Shown in pieces: positions 25,146-33,247 of a stretch of 64,000 nucleotides of DNA. The notes below the pieces were generated by a model, which searched no databases, had not been told where the DNA came from, and saw only the letters and a program-made list of their open reading frames with translations. The number at the start of each line of letters is the position of its first letter. Position 1 is the stretch's first letter. The translations under genes were made by a program, and so were the position numbers. This DNA is from Burkholderia sp. D-99 (GTDB taxonomy: Bacteria > Pseudomonadota > Gammaproteobacteria > Burkholderiales > Burkholderiaceae). Where the stretch lies: assembly GCF_011605345.1 (NCBI RefSeq), contig NZ_JAAOXM010000018.1, positions 91,727 through 155,726 on the forward strand, written 5' to 3'.

Positions 25146-25688
25146 TCATCGCGGATCGACAGAATACGGGAACCCGCCGCGCGCCGATCCGTTCGCATGG
25201 CGCATGCAGCGCACGACCACGTTCACCGCGCGCCCGAGCGTCATCCCGATGAGCACGCCCCATACCGCGAACGACAGCATCACGAAGCCGCTCGTCGCCG
25301 CCCACGGCGCGTGCACGGCGACCGCGTAATGGATGCCGGTTTCGGCGACGAACGTCAGCATCAGCGTGACGAGCAGGCTCGCGTCGCCGGGCAGGCGCAC
25401 ACGCAGGCCCGACGCGGCCAGACGGTACTCGAGCCGCCACCGGCTCGCGTGCAGCCAGCCCAGCGCCACACCACCCAGGACAGCCGCCAGCGCAATCGCG
25501 TTCGAGTCGATGCCGGCACGCGGAAAGAGGCCGTTCAGGCTGACGATGCCGAGCATCCCGAACGCGATAGGCGAGATCAGCGGTCGTGCCGCCGGCACCT
25601 CGCGTGGGAAACAGCGCTTGACGCCGATATAGAGCAGCACGCAGAACATTACGTACACGTAAGGCTTCAGGTGAAGGAGCGTGGACAT
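25146..25688 (-). CDS. Predicted inner-membrane protein (DUF6622-like)
   Basis: 180 residues with about five hydrophobic helices: YVYVMFCVLLYIGV, LISPIAFGMLGIVSL, AIALAAVLGGVALGWL, LLVTLMLTFVAETGI and FVMLSFAVWGVLIGM. No catalytic motif. I tentatively associate it with DUF6622. It is divergent from the sensor kinase gene at 26081; whether they share a task is unknown. Confidence 0.65.
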   Translation of the reverse strand: MSTLLHLKPYVYVMFCVLLYIGVKRCFPREVPAARPLISPIAFGMLGIVSLNGLFPRAGIDSNAIALAAVLGGVALGWLHASRWRLEYRLAASGLRVRLPGDASLLVTLMLTFVAETGIHYAVAVHAPWAATSGFVMLSFAVWGVLIGMTLGRAVNVVVRCMRHANGSARGGFPYSVDPR

Positions 25689-26080
25689 GGTCGGAGTCGC
25701 CTGATCGGAGTGGACACGGCAACACCGTACTGCTCGATCCTGTCAGGCGGCGCGGCTTGCGACGGGAGGCGGGAATTCGCGGACGAGTTGCGCGTCGCGG
25801 CGATGATCGTCTGGCGAATCGGGACGACTGACGCGCCATCGAATCCGGCGGCCGGCGACATCAGAACCAGTCCGTGCTTCGTGCTCGACGCGCAACCGGC
25901 AACGCCCCGTGTCCTTCCGCAGCGCCTTCCACTACACTCGTGACGGAAACCGGCCAACCGTCGGCAGCCGAAGCGCTTCGTCGAAGCCGCGCGCCGTTCG
26001 TCGCAACTCGCGCTCAATCGGCCCCTCCGGCAGTAAGGTCTAGCCATCAGCGCAACGCGCGCCCACCTTCACCCGACACC
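25689..26080. other. Divergent intergenic region before the sensor kinase
   Basis: No supported gene. The frame of the kinase stays open back to 25874, but without ribosome sites. Promoters for both the membrane protein and the LytS/LytTR pair should lie here; I see no strong consensus. Confidence 0.4.
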
Positions 26081-27166
26081 ATGCGAGCCACATCCGACCC
26101 GTCGCCGATTCCGCAGCCACCCGCCGACGCCCCGCCGCGGCCGCTGCGCGATCCGGCCGCGCTGCTCGCGTTCGCGTGCTTCAACTCGGTCGTCGGCCTC
26201 GGTTTCTGGGCCCTTCATTTCAACGAACCGCTGCTGCCCTACCTCGTCGTCGCCAACGTGATCGGGTTCTGCGCGCTCCTGTTCAGCCATGCCGCCGACC
26301 GGCTGCTGCCGCGCAAGCCGGGGCTCGCGCTGAAGACCGTCGTGATCGCGCCGGCCAGCGTGCTCATCGGTTTCGAGATCTCGGCGACGATCGTCCGCGG
26401 AAACGTGCCGCACGTGTTCGGGCGCGCCCGCCTCGGAACGTGGGACAACTACGGGCCGTCGTTTCTCATTTCGGCGATCCTGTTCGTGTGCGTTTCGCTG
26501 TTCCTGCAATCCATGCGCATGCGTGCGACGCTCGAGACCGAACGACGCGAAGCCGCCGAAGCGCGCCAGGCCGAGACGGCCGCGCGCCTCGCGCTGTTGC
26601 AGGCGCAGATCGAGCCGCACTTCCTGTTCAATACGCTCGCGAACGTGCAGAGCCTGATCGAGCGCGATCCGGCTCGCGCATCGACGATGCTCGACAGCCT
26701 GAACCGCTACCTGCGCGCGAGCCTGCGGCGCACGCGCGATGCGACGTCGACGCTCGGCGAGGAGCTCGAGCTCGTCGAGGCGTTGCTGAAGATCGCGTCG
26801 ATCCGGCTCGCCGAGCGGCTTTCCTATACGATCGACGTGCCGGCGGATCTGCACGCGCTGCCATTCTCGCCGCTGCTGCTGCAACCGCTCGTCGAGAATG
26901 CGCTGCTGCACGGGATCGAGCCGTCGATCGACGGCGGCGTGATCGTGATTCGCGGCAGGATGCGTGGCGATGCGCTGGTGTTGAACGTGATCGACACGGG
27001 CGTCGGCCTCGGCAAGGGCGGCTCGAGCCTGCACGGCGGCGTCGGGCTCGCCAACGTCGCCGCGCGCATCCGGACGCTGCACGGCGAGCGCGGGCGCGTC
27101 TCCGTCGAGACGAACACCGCCGCCGCGCATGGCGTTACCGCTACGCTGCTGATTCCGATCGACTGA
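26081..27166 (+). CDS. Sensor histidine kinase, LytS/YehU type
   Basis: 361 residues. The N-terminal membrane part has four hydrophobic helices (about 27-50, 52-70, 84-105, 125-145). A short coiled coil precedes the His_kinase domain with QAQIEPHFLFNTLANVQSLI, where His180 is the likely phospho-acceptor, and then the ATPase part with LQPLVENALLHGIEP and DTGVGLG. This is the IEPHFLFN class that pairs with LytTR regulators. The regulator gene follows 1 nt later. The start at 26081 is the first Met in a plausible context; the ribosome site is poor. Confidence 0.88.
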   Translation: MRATSDPSPIPQPPADAPPRPLRDPAALLAFACFNSVVGLGFWALHFNEPLLPYLVVANVIGFCALLFSHAADRLLPRKPGLALKTVVIAPASVLIGFEISATIVRGNVPHVFGRARLGTWDNYGPSFLISAILFVCVSLFLQSMRMRATLETERREAAEARQAETAARLALLQAQIEPHFLFNTLANVQSLIERDPARASTMLDSLNRYLRASLRRTRDATSTLGEELELVEALLKIASIRLAERLSYTIDVPADLHALPFSPLLLQPLVENALLHGIEPSIDGGVIVIRGRMRGDALVLNVIDTGVGLGKGGSSLHGGVGLANVAARIRTLHGERGRVSVETNTAAAHGVTATLLIPID

Positions 27167-27167
27167 C

Positions 27168-27902
27168 ATGCCGACCGCCCTCATCGCTGACGACGAACCG
27201 AACCTGTCCGCCTCGCTTGCGCAGCGGCTGGGGCAGCTCTGGCCCGAACTGGAAATCGTTTCGATGCCGCGCAACGGTATCGAAACGCTGGCTGCGCTGA
27301 ACGCGTCGCCGCGCCCGGACATCGCGTTTCTCGACATCCGGATGCCCGGCATCGACGGGTTGAAGCTCGCCGCGCTGGCTCCGGACGTGCATGTCGTGTT
27401 CGTCACGGCCTACGACGAATATGCGGTCGACGCGTTCGATCGCGCGGCAGTCGACTACCTGCTGAAACCGGTGACGGACGAGCGGCTGCTGCGCTGTATC
27501 GCGAAGCTTCAGCGCGGCGGGCTGGCTGTCGCGCATGCCGAAGCGTTTGCTCAGGCGGCGCAATCGCGGGATGCCGCACCGATCCGCTGGCTGACCGTGG
27601 GCGTGAAGGATGCGACGCGACTCGTATCGGTCGACGACGTGCTGTATTTCCAGGCGTCGGAGAAATACACGGAAGTCGTCACGGCCGGCGAACGGCTCGT
27701 GATTCGCACGCCGCTGAAGGAACTGATGCAACGGCTCGATCCGGAGCGGTTCGCGCAGGTGCATCGCGGCGTGATCGTTGCGTACGCAGCGATCGATCGT
27801 GTCGAGCGCGATCTGCTGGGGGGATTGCGGATTCGCGTGCACGGGCAGCGGGAAATGCTGCCGGTCAGTCGGGCGTATGCGGGGTTGTTCAGGCAGATGT
27901 GA
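27168..27902 (+). CDS. Response regulator with LytTR DNA-binding domain
   Basis: 244 residues. The receiver domain has acidic DDE near residue 8-10, Asp56 in FLDIRMPG as phosphorylation site, and Lys100 in DYLLKP. A C-terminal LytTR domain (about 140-244) contains DVLYFQASEKYTEVVT and FAQVHRGVIVAYAAI. It should be phosphorylated by the upstream kinase and bind direct-repeat promoter sites. Target genes cannot be read from the window. Confidence 0.92.
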   Translation: MPTALIADDEPNLSASLAQRLGQLWPELEIVSMPRNGIETLAALNASPRPDIAFLDIRMPGIDGLKLAALAPDVHVVFVTAYDEYAVDAFDRAAVDYLLKPVTDERLLRCIAKLQRGGLAVAHAEAFAQAAQSRDAAPIRWLTVGVKDATRLVSVDDVLYFQASEKYTEVVTAGERLVIRTPLKELMQRLDPERFAQVHRGVIVAYAAIDRVERDLLGGLRIRVHGQREMLPVSRAYAGLFRQM

Positions 27903-28067
27903 TAGGTGTCTGCTTGCGGCACGTGTAACAAGGTTACGTTCCGACAAAGCGTGAACGACACGTTGGCAAACAGCGCCCCATCCAACACAATCGCGCGATC
28001 ACGTTGCGCTCGACTGTATCGCCTCGAGTCGACACGACGTCCTCCCCACCGGCCTGCCCTGAAAACA

Positions 28068-28682
28068 ATGAAAACACTCCGTGGATTGACGACATGCGTG
28101 GTTGCAGCGCTCGTAAGCGGCTGCGTCGCCACACCCAACCTTATCGGCGAGAACACCGCGGGCATCGCGCCGACAGAAGCGACCGCGATCCTGGTCGTCG
28201 TGGACGGCAAGGCATTCGACGGGCCCGAGTTCGGCAGCGAAGGGCGCGCGTATCTCTCAGGACTGGGTGAAGGCATCCAGACTGCACTGGCCGGTGTGCC
28301 GACGAAAGTCGTCGAGCTGGACGAGATGAAGTTCGTGAATCCGGTACCTGCGGCACTGCGGGCCATGAAGCCGAGTCATACGATCCGCCTGTTCACGGAG
28401 TCCGGGACGGCGCGTTACGGCACGCCCATCAGCGCGACGTGGCAAATGGAGGTATCGAATGTGACGACGACCTTCGTCCCGGCGACCGGTGACAAGCCGG
28501 GCGGTACCCGCTACACGATCAAGCCGGTCTACAAGGCGCGCGCCGATGGGGAGACGTGTCTCGATTCGGACAGTCTCGCGAAGAAGTGCGGTGCGGCGAT
28601 GGGAAAGATGTTTGGCGATACGCTGCGCGCCGCGCATGTGGTGCAGATGAGTGCAGGGACGCCCGCTCAGCCGGCCAACTGA
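28068..28682 (+). CDS. Putative lipoprotein of unknown function
   Basis: 204 residues. The leader ends with LVSGC, so Cys19 should be lipidated. Distinct segments are AILVVVDGKAFDGPEFGSEG and RYTIKPVYKARADGETCLDS with a later Cys (KKCG) that could form a disulfide. I do not recognise the family. The ATG at 28068 gives the lipobox; the open frame upstream to 27906 lacks sense. A 13-bp inverted repeat follows. Confidence 0.65.
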   Translation: MKTLRGLTTCVVAALVSGCVATPNLIGENTAGIAPTEATAILVVVDGKAFDGPEFGSEGRAYLSGLGEGIQTALAGVPTKVVELDEMKFVNPVPAALRAMKPSHTIRLFTESGTARYGTPISATWQMEVSNVTTTFVPATGDKPGGTRYTIKPVYKARADGETCLDSDSLAKKCGAAMGKMFGDTLRAAHVVQMSAGTPAQPAN

Positions 28683-28700
28683 AGCGTGGCGTGGAAATGA

Positions 28701-28734
28701 CGAAGGGCTGCGCCATGCATCGCGCAGCCCTTCG
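28701..28734 (+). terminator. Possible hairpin terminator after the lipoprotein gene
   Basis: A perfect 13-bp stem (CGAAGGGCTGCGC with its complement) around a short loop. No T-run follows, so it may stabilise the RNA rather than terminate. Confidence 0.4.
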
Positions 28735-28803
28735 CCGGACAGCGTGGCGGGTAACTGGGCCGAACCCTCTGTCACCTCGATGCGGCTGTCCGGGCGGTTC
28801 TAA

Positions 28804-29073
28804 TCACGAGCGTCCCGAAGTCGGCAACGATGAAATCAGAACGGCGCCACATGAGGTCTTGTGACCTTCGAACACCGCCTGTGCCCCCTCGATATCGAAC
28901 TGCCCGTCGCCCTCGACGACGACGCACGGCCCATGTAACGGGCACGTGCAGCGGTCACCGACACGTATCGATGCCGAAGCGATTGGCCAGGCTACATGTC
29001 GCTGAACGGAACAAACGACAACCCGCGGGCCGGGAAAGTGGACGCTGAAACGAAGAAGGGCCGGGAGAATCAA
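28804..29073 (-). pseudogene. Truncated PAAR-domain protein
   Basis: The minus strand reads IRVGDRCTCPLHGPCVVVEG, DIEGAQAVFEGHKTSCGAVL and a short tail, a clear C-terminal half of a PAAR protein (the sharp cap on the VgrG spike). The N-terminal half (usually xGD-x-TSHGG) is absent. The frame upstream runs into a terminator and then the island boundary and begins only with a TTG. It is probably a remnant cut at its 5' end. Confidence 0.6.
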
Positions 29074-29087
29074 TCTCCCGGCCCTTC
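29055..29087. terminator. Strong hairpin at the left island border
   Basis: A 13-bp stem GAAGGGCCGGGAG with its complement, 7-nt loop, flanked by A-rich and TTC-rich sequence. It lies 8 bp outside the left tRNA-derived repeat and may be the original terminator of the tRNA transcript before insertion. Confidence 0.6.
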
Positions 29088-29095
29088 GTTCAATT

Positions 29096-29140
29096 TGGTG
29101 CCGGCTGCAGGACTCGAACCCGCCACCTGATGATTACAAA
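29096..29140 (-). other. Left attachment-site repeat: 45-bp copy of the tRNA-Thr 3' end
   Basis: Positions 29096-29140 are identical to 32555-32599, covering the CCA, acceptor, T-arm, variable loop and half of the anticodon arm of tRNA-Thr. After 29140 the match ends. Such a partial tRNA copy is the expected scar of site-specific integration into a tRNA 3' end. It marks the left edge of a 3.5-kb island. Confidence 0.85.
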
Positions 29141-29180
29141 GCACTTGAAATCATCAAGCATAACAATAGCTTATGGAATT

Positions 29181-29257
29181 TTCGCGTTTCCAATACCGCG
29201 AATTACAGGAGCTTCACCGCCTTGTCCGGTGGGGCCTTCCGTTGTATTGGAAACGCG
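29181..29257. repeat. Inverted pair of a CGCGTTTCCAATA motif inside the left island end
   Basis: 29183-29195 and 29245-29257 are perfect 13-bp inverted copies. A third copy, extended to 14 bp relative to the first, occurs at 32504-32517 near the right end. The placement at both island ends suggests arm-type binding sites for a recombinase or a regulator. Confidence 0.6.
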
Positions 29258-29332
29258 GCCAAGGACCGCCAACGCTTGCGCCACGAGTTCGTCCGATGGA
29301 TGATTATGCACCACTATATGGGGAACCAGTGC

Positions 29333-30595
29333 ATGCGGGCGACCGAAGTTTTCACCCCCGGGCAGACGCCCACCGTTACCTTTGTTCGTGATCACCTCGA
29401 GCGCCGAGAGCAGACTCTCAAGGATGCGCGCGAGCAGCGTCTGCTCATCACGATCTCCGGGCCGTCGAAGTCTGGCAAGACAGTTTTCGTCCGCAACGTC
29501 GTCGGTGCCGACAACCTAGTGTCCATAACGGGTGCGAGCGTGCAATCGCCAGATCAACTCTGGCTGAAAGTGTTCCACCAGATCGGTACGACCGTCCCAA
29601 CCACATCGTCGGCCGAATCGAACAGTTCGACGTCAGGGAGCGGTGGCGGCAAAGGTCAACTTAAGCTTTTTGGCACCGGCGTCGAGCTGAGCGGTAACGT
29701 CACGCACGCATCAGGATCAAAGGCCGTAGAAACTGTCACGGCGGTTGGCTTTGATCACCTACAGTTGCTGATTAAGGAACTCGCCGGGACGGGTCTCGTA
29801 GTTTTCATCGACGACTTTCACTACATCCCACGGGACGTGCAGAAGCAAGTCGCAGAACATATCAAAGAGGCGATCGACAAAGGCGTCGAGATAGTCTGCG
29901 CGTCGGTTCCGTACCATTCCGAGGACATACTGCGCGCGAATCCCGACCTGCAGGGACGGTTTGTAGCCATCGACTTCGACTATTGGGATACACCGACGTT
30001 GACGCAGATCGCCGAACGTGGATTTGCCGAGCTCGGCCTAACGGTCGAACCCGAACTTATGAAGGCTTTTGCCGGCGAGGCTGCCGGGTCGCCACAGCTT
30101 ATGCAATCGATATGTCTGAATGCTTGCTTCCAACTTGACACGCGAGAAACGAGGCAGGCAGCGCTCGACGTGCCTCACGACAAACAATTCATCAAAGACG
30201 TGTGTAGCCGCACGTCCAGCACTGACTTTTCCAGCACCATCGAAAAACTGCGCGAAGGCCCGAAAACACGCGGAACAGAACGGTTGAACTACAGACTAGC
30301 CGACGGAGATAACGGCGATGTATACACGATCGTGTTGCGCGCGCTTGCGGCAGATCCGCCGCAGCTCCGGTTCACGTACTCGCAACTGCTGGCGCGAATC
30401 GGGAACGTGTGCGAGTCCATGACGCCGTCAGGCTCAAGCACCTCCGGAGCCTGTTTCCACATTTCGCAACTCGCGAATGACGGTCAGTCGAAGGTGCTGA
30501 TCGAATGGGATAGCGACAACGAGATTCTGAACATTCGCGAGCCATACATGCTGTTTTACATGCGCTGGTCAGACACCATTATCAGATTGAGCTGA
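29333..30595 (+). CDS. Island-encoded P-loop ATPase (AAA/STAND-like), putative defence protein
   Basis: 420 residues. Walker A is GPSKSGKT at 43-50 and Walker B is LVVFIDDFHY around 155-164; a Ser/Gly-rich linker (95-110) divides the NTPase core. The later part (about 190-300) has helical sequence typical of a lid and sensor region, and the C-terminus (320-420) may be a winged-helix-like or target-binding domain. GGGGA lies 8 nt before the ATG at 29333, preferred over earlier Met codons. No membrane helix. It resembles NTP-binding proteins of defence islands; the function is not established. Confidence 0.75.
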   Translation: MRATEVFTPGQTPTVTFVRDHLERREQTLKDAREQRLLITISGPSKSGKTVFVRNVVGADNLVSITGASVQSPDQLWLKVFHQIGTTVPTTSSAESNSSTSGSGGGKGQLKLFGTGVELSGNVTHASGSKAVETVTAVGFDHLQLLIKELAGTGLVVFIDDFHYIPRDVQKQVAEHIKEAIDKGVEIVCASVPYHSEDILRANPDLQGRFVAIDFDYWDTPTLTQIAERGFAELGLTVEPELMKAFAGEAAGSPQLMQSICLNACFQLDTRETRQAALDVPHDKQFIKDVCSRTSSTDFSSTIEKLREGPKTRGTERLNYRLADGDNGDVYTIVLRALAADPPQLRFTYSQLLARIGNVCESMTPSGSSTSGACFHISQLANDGQSKVLIEWDSDNEILNIREPYMLFYMRWSDTIIRLS

Positions 30596-30640
30596 TCGGG
30601 CGTCGGCAGCATAGAACGAAGATGCCGCGGACCGGTAGAC

Positions 30641-31408
30641 CTACTCGCCGACTTGTTGCGCGGGCTGCGCTGCGGCCTGTTGGATCGGTCTGCGCTGTTG
30701 TTGCGGGCAGGTCGAGCGTAGCCCGTCGATATGTTCGTTGAGATTCGGCGGAATGCGCTGCCACATCGGATCGAGGATGAAATCGATGCCCTCGCGGCGC
30801 GCCTGTTTTGCAGCGGGGACGAAATCGGCGTCGCCTGCGATCAAAACAATCTGATCCACCTGCTTCTTGAAGGCCAAGGACGACACGTCCACGCCGATCC
30901 GCATGTCTACGCCCTTCTGACGCACGTCGACTGTCACATCCTCAGGCGTGATGTCCTTCATTTCGATCCGCCCGGCGAGGAGATCGGCCACTTTGTTGGG
31001 CTTGATGGCCCACTGAGCAAACGCCGATAGATGCCCCAAACGCAGTGCAACCTTCCGCATGCCGCGAAGGTGCTCGTGCAGTTCGAGACGGAAAGCCGCT
31101 TCGGGCGATTTGCCGAAATCCACCGCCTTCTTGCTGATGGGGTTGTGCATCTTCATCTCGAGCGGTGGGCAATCGTAGAAGAAGATGCGATACAACTCTC
31201 GTCGTTGCTGGCGATTACGCTGACGATCTAAAGCGGGAGGGTCGCCAGCGTTACGTCGCCCTGGCCTGGGTGTTGGGGGTGTCAGGTGAGCACACGCCCA
31301 TCGGTGCGCGCATTCCGCGGCTCGCCGCGCATTGTGGGCGTTCTGCGGTTCGATTGCGCGAAAGCGCTTGATGAAAAATGCCCCGTCAATAAGGATCGCT
31401 GTTGGCAT
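30641..31408 (-). CDS. NYN-domain (PIN-like) ribonuclease-type protein
   Basis: 255 residues. NYN/PIN acidic positions are visible: Asp8 in AILIDGAFF, Asp168 and Asp174 in VDMRIGVDVSSLA, and Asp193/Asp195 in LIAGDADFVPAAK. Residues 75-85 (RIFFYDCPP) form the next strand. NYN proteins cut RNA or tRNA using a divalent metal. The tail is rich in Gln, Pro and Ala. GGGGAC precedes the ATG at 31408; the open frame upstream is not coding. It converges with the ATPase gene, 45 nt apart, inside the same island. Confidence 0.82.
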   Translation of the reverse strand: MPTAILIDGAFFIKRFRAIEPQNAHNARRAAECAHRWACAHLTPPTPRPGRRNAGDPPALDRQRNRQQRRELYRIFFYDCPPLEMKMHNPISKKAVDFGKSPEAAFRLELHEHLRGMRKVALRLGHLSAFAQWAIKPNKVADLLAGRIEMKDITPEDVTVDVRQKGVDMRIGVDVSSLAFKKQVDQIVLIAGDADFVPAAKQARREGIDFILDPMWQRIPPNLNEHIDGLRSTCPQQQRRPIQQAAAQPAQQVGE

Positions 31409-31521
31409 CGTTGTCCCCGCCTGTTCTCTTTTTTCTGACCCCAGAACGCAAAAAAGCCCAGGGGTTCGGCGCGGCGCTGGATGTGGTGCGTCGGCGTACT
31501 GCCAAGGGCTTGATGCAGCGA

Positions 31522-31550
31522 ACTCTAGCAAACGTTAATAACACATGCAA
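31522..31550 (-). promoter_or_regulatory. Putative sigma70 promoter of the NYN gene
   Basis: On the minus strand TTGCAT (31550-31545) and TAGAGT (31527-31522) are 17 bp apart, giving a leader of about 105 nt to the ATG at 31408. Confidence 0.45.
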
Positions 31551-31913
31551 CTATTTTCACGTCCTCGTCGTGGGTATCTGTCGAAACGGTAACGCTTTTT
31601 TCGGCACTGCATAACCAAGGCGCATAAAAAGGTGCATAGAAGAATCCGCCACCGATCGCCGCGCGGCCTGCGCATGCGTGCATAAAAACCGCTCGTTTTT
31701 GCGGGCAGGTGGGGCGGGGTCACAACTGCGCGCGCCGGGTCTGAATCGTCATCCCAGGGGCAGGGTCCGGCCCTTGGAACTGCGCATCCGGCGCGTCAGG
31801 CGGCCCGCCACGGCCCCGCGGCGGGCTCGCCCGCCCCTTGTGTGGGTGTGTCTAGGCGGCGGCCGCTCTGAGGCGCCCTAATCCGCCGAGGCCGCGCACA
31901 GGCGACGGACGTA
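31551..31913. other. Gene-free stretch inside the island
   Basis: No supported gene. The sequence contains A/T-rich blocks (31620-31710) and then a GC-rich block with several short hairpins (31800-31870). Open frames here have no ribosome sites. Confidence 0.45.
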
Positions 31914-31953
31914 AAAAAACCGCCGGCACCGAAGTGCCTGGCGGCTTTTTACT
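31914..31953 (-). terminator. Intrinsic terminator after the XRE gene
   Basis: On the minus strand GCCGCCAGGCAC, a TTCG loop and GTGCCGGCGG (one bulged A) are followed by a run of seven T. Confidence 0.8.
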
Positions 31954-31969
31954 GCCGGCCGACCGCTCG

Positions 31970-32296
31970 TCAGACGTCGAGCTGCGCGTCCGTGATGCCG
32001 AGCGCGGCGGCGATCTTCCCGCGCGTCGACTTGCGCAGCTTCTCGCTGCTCTCCTGTTGAGCGTAGGCCGACTGGCTGATGTCGAGCCGCGTCGCAACTT
32101 CGGCCTGCGTCAGCCCGAGATATTCGCGCCACGCGCGCAGGGGCGTTGCCCCATCCACCGTTGCGCTTACGACTGCATGTGGAATCAGGTCGCGCTCTTC
32201 GTCACGCTGCGCCATGTATTCCGCATCGGGGATCACCACAAAGGCCGGCGCTTCGTTCGGCCCGTTGATGATTTGGATGTTAGTACGTGCGTTCAT
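31970..32296 (-). CDS. XRE-family antitoxin-type regulator
   Basis: 108 residues. Residues 1-48 carry a short N-terminal extension (FVVIPDAEYMAQRDEERDLI), and 50-105 are a helix-turn-helix of the XRE type (YLGLTQAEVATRLDISQSAY). This architecture is typical of antitoxins encoded after RelE/ParE-like toxins. Its ATG lies inside the end of a RelE-like frame, but that toxin frame is broken. It may survive as an autoregulator or repressor. Confidence 0.8.
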   Translation of the reverse strand: MNARTNIQIINGPNEAPAFVVIPDAEYMAQRDEERDLIPHAVVSATVDGATPLRAWREYLGLTQAEVATRLDISQSAYAQQESSEKLRKSTRGKIAAALGITDAQLDV

Positions 32297-32400
32297 CGCG
32301 TTTCTTTACCTCCTCGATTTCGACCACCTTGATCTCGCCGTCCCAGTTGAACAGAATTCGGTAGTTGCCAACGCAACAGATGATCGACGAAGGATTAGAG
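32280..32400 (-). pseudogene. RelE/ParE-like toxin C-terminal remnant
   Basis: The minus strand reads VGNYRILFNWDGEIKVVEIE then EVKKRDERTY and a stop overlapping the XRE start. This is the usual RelE ending (G-xYR-xLF...V..I..V..R-xE-x-Y). Upstream there is no start codon or toxin core before a stop, so the toxin is truncated near the right island end. Confidence 0.5.
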
Positions 32401-32503
32401 ACAAAGCGACGCTTGGCGAGACACGGCGGACTGGCATAACGGCACGCTACGCGTGCTGCTGGTAAGCCATCTCACTGACGTTGATTGAAAACACAGAGGG
32501 AGC

Positions 32504-32517
32504 ATTGGAAACGCGAA
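32504..32517. repeat. Right copy of the 14-bp island-end motif
   Basis: ATTGGAAACGCGAA, the exact inverted counterpart of 29181-29194 and sharing 12 bp with the copy at 29246-29257. It lies 38 bp inside the right tRNA repeat. Confidence 0.55.
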
Positions 32518-32546
32518 GGGGCTACGCAAACATCGCGTAACCCCTT
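32516..32546 (-). terminator. Hairpin downstream of tRNA-Thr
   Basis: A 12-bp stem with one mismatch (AAGGGGTTACGC on the minus strand) and a 7-nt loop, 9 nt past the tRNA 3' end. The T-run is weak. Confidence 0.5.
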
Positions 32547-32554
32547 GCTGGATA

Positions 32555-32630
<76 letters not shown>

Positions 32631-32648
32631 GTAGCGCGAGATTCTACC

Positions 32649-33176
32649 TCATTTCACGATCTTGAGGCGAGGCCTGTTGCCACCTTTCGAACCATCGCCA
32701 TCGCCGTCGGTTTTCGGCGGTTCGTCGGCGCCTTCGGAGGGTTCCTCGTTCGCGCCGCTGTCGGCAACCGGCGTCAACGCAGCAGGCGCTTCGTTGCGCG
32801 GCACATCATCCGCCTGCGCGGCTTCTTCGTCGAACGCGCCCGAATCCTCGCCTTCACCCGCGACCGCATCGACCTGGAACGCCATCCCCTGCCCGTTCTC
32901 GCGCGCGTAGATCGCGAGCACGTTGGCAACCGGAATCTCGATCTTGTGCGCCTTCCCGGAGAACCGGGCCGTGAACTCGATCCACTCGTTACCCATCTGC
33001 AACTGGCTCGTCGCCTCGAAGCTGATGTTGAGCACGATCTCGCCGTCACGCACGAACTGACGCGGCACGCGCGTCGAGTTGTCGACCCTCACCGCGATAT
33101 GCGGCGTGTAACCGTTATCGGTGCACCACTCGTACAGCGCGCGCAGCAAATAAGGCTTCGTTGAAATCTCTTGCAT
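32649..33176 (-). CDS. sspB: Stringent starvation protein B / ClpXP specificity enhancer
   Basis: 175 residues. SspB delivers ssrA-tagged proteins to ClpXP. The N-terminus KPYLLRALYEWCTDNGYTPH and the strand IVLNISFEATSQLQMGN are conserved; the long acidic linker ends in PRLKIVK, the ClpX-binding tail. The second of two Met codons is the likelier start. It follows sspA, as in other beta-proteobacteria. Confidence 0.95.
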   Translation of the reverse strand: MQEISTKPYLLRALYEWCTDNGYTPHIAVRVDNSTRVPRQFVRDGEIVLNISFEATSQLQMGNEWIEFTARFSGKAHKIEIPVANVLAIYARENGQGMAFQVDAVAGEGEDSGAFDEEAAQADDVPRNEAPAALTPVADSGANEEPSEGADEPPKTDGDGDGSKGGNRPRLKIVK

Positions 33177-33247
33177 CACAATCCTCGAACCCGGAGCGGG
33201 CGCGCGGCACGCCGCGCCGCCCTCCCCGTCTTGCCTTCATTGCATCA

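Noticed and set aside
29096..29140. A second tRNA-Thr gene
   Set aside because: Only the 3' part matches; the 5' half is absent, so it is an attachment scar.
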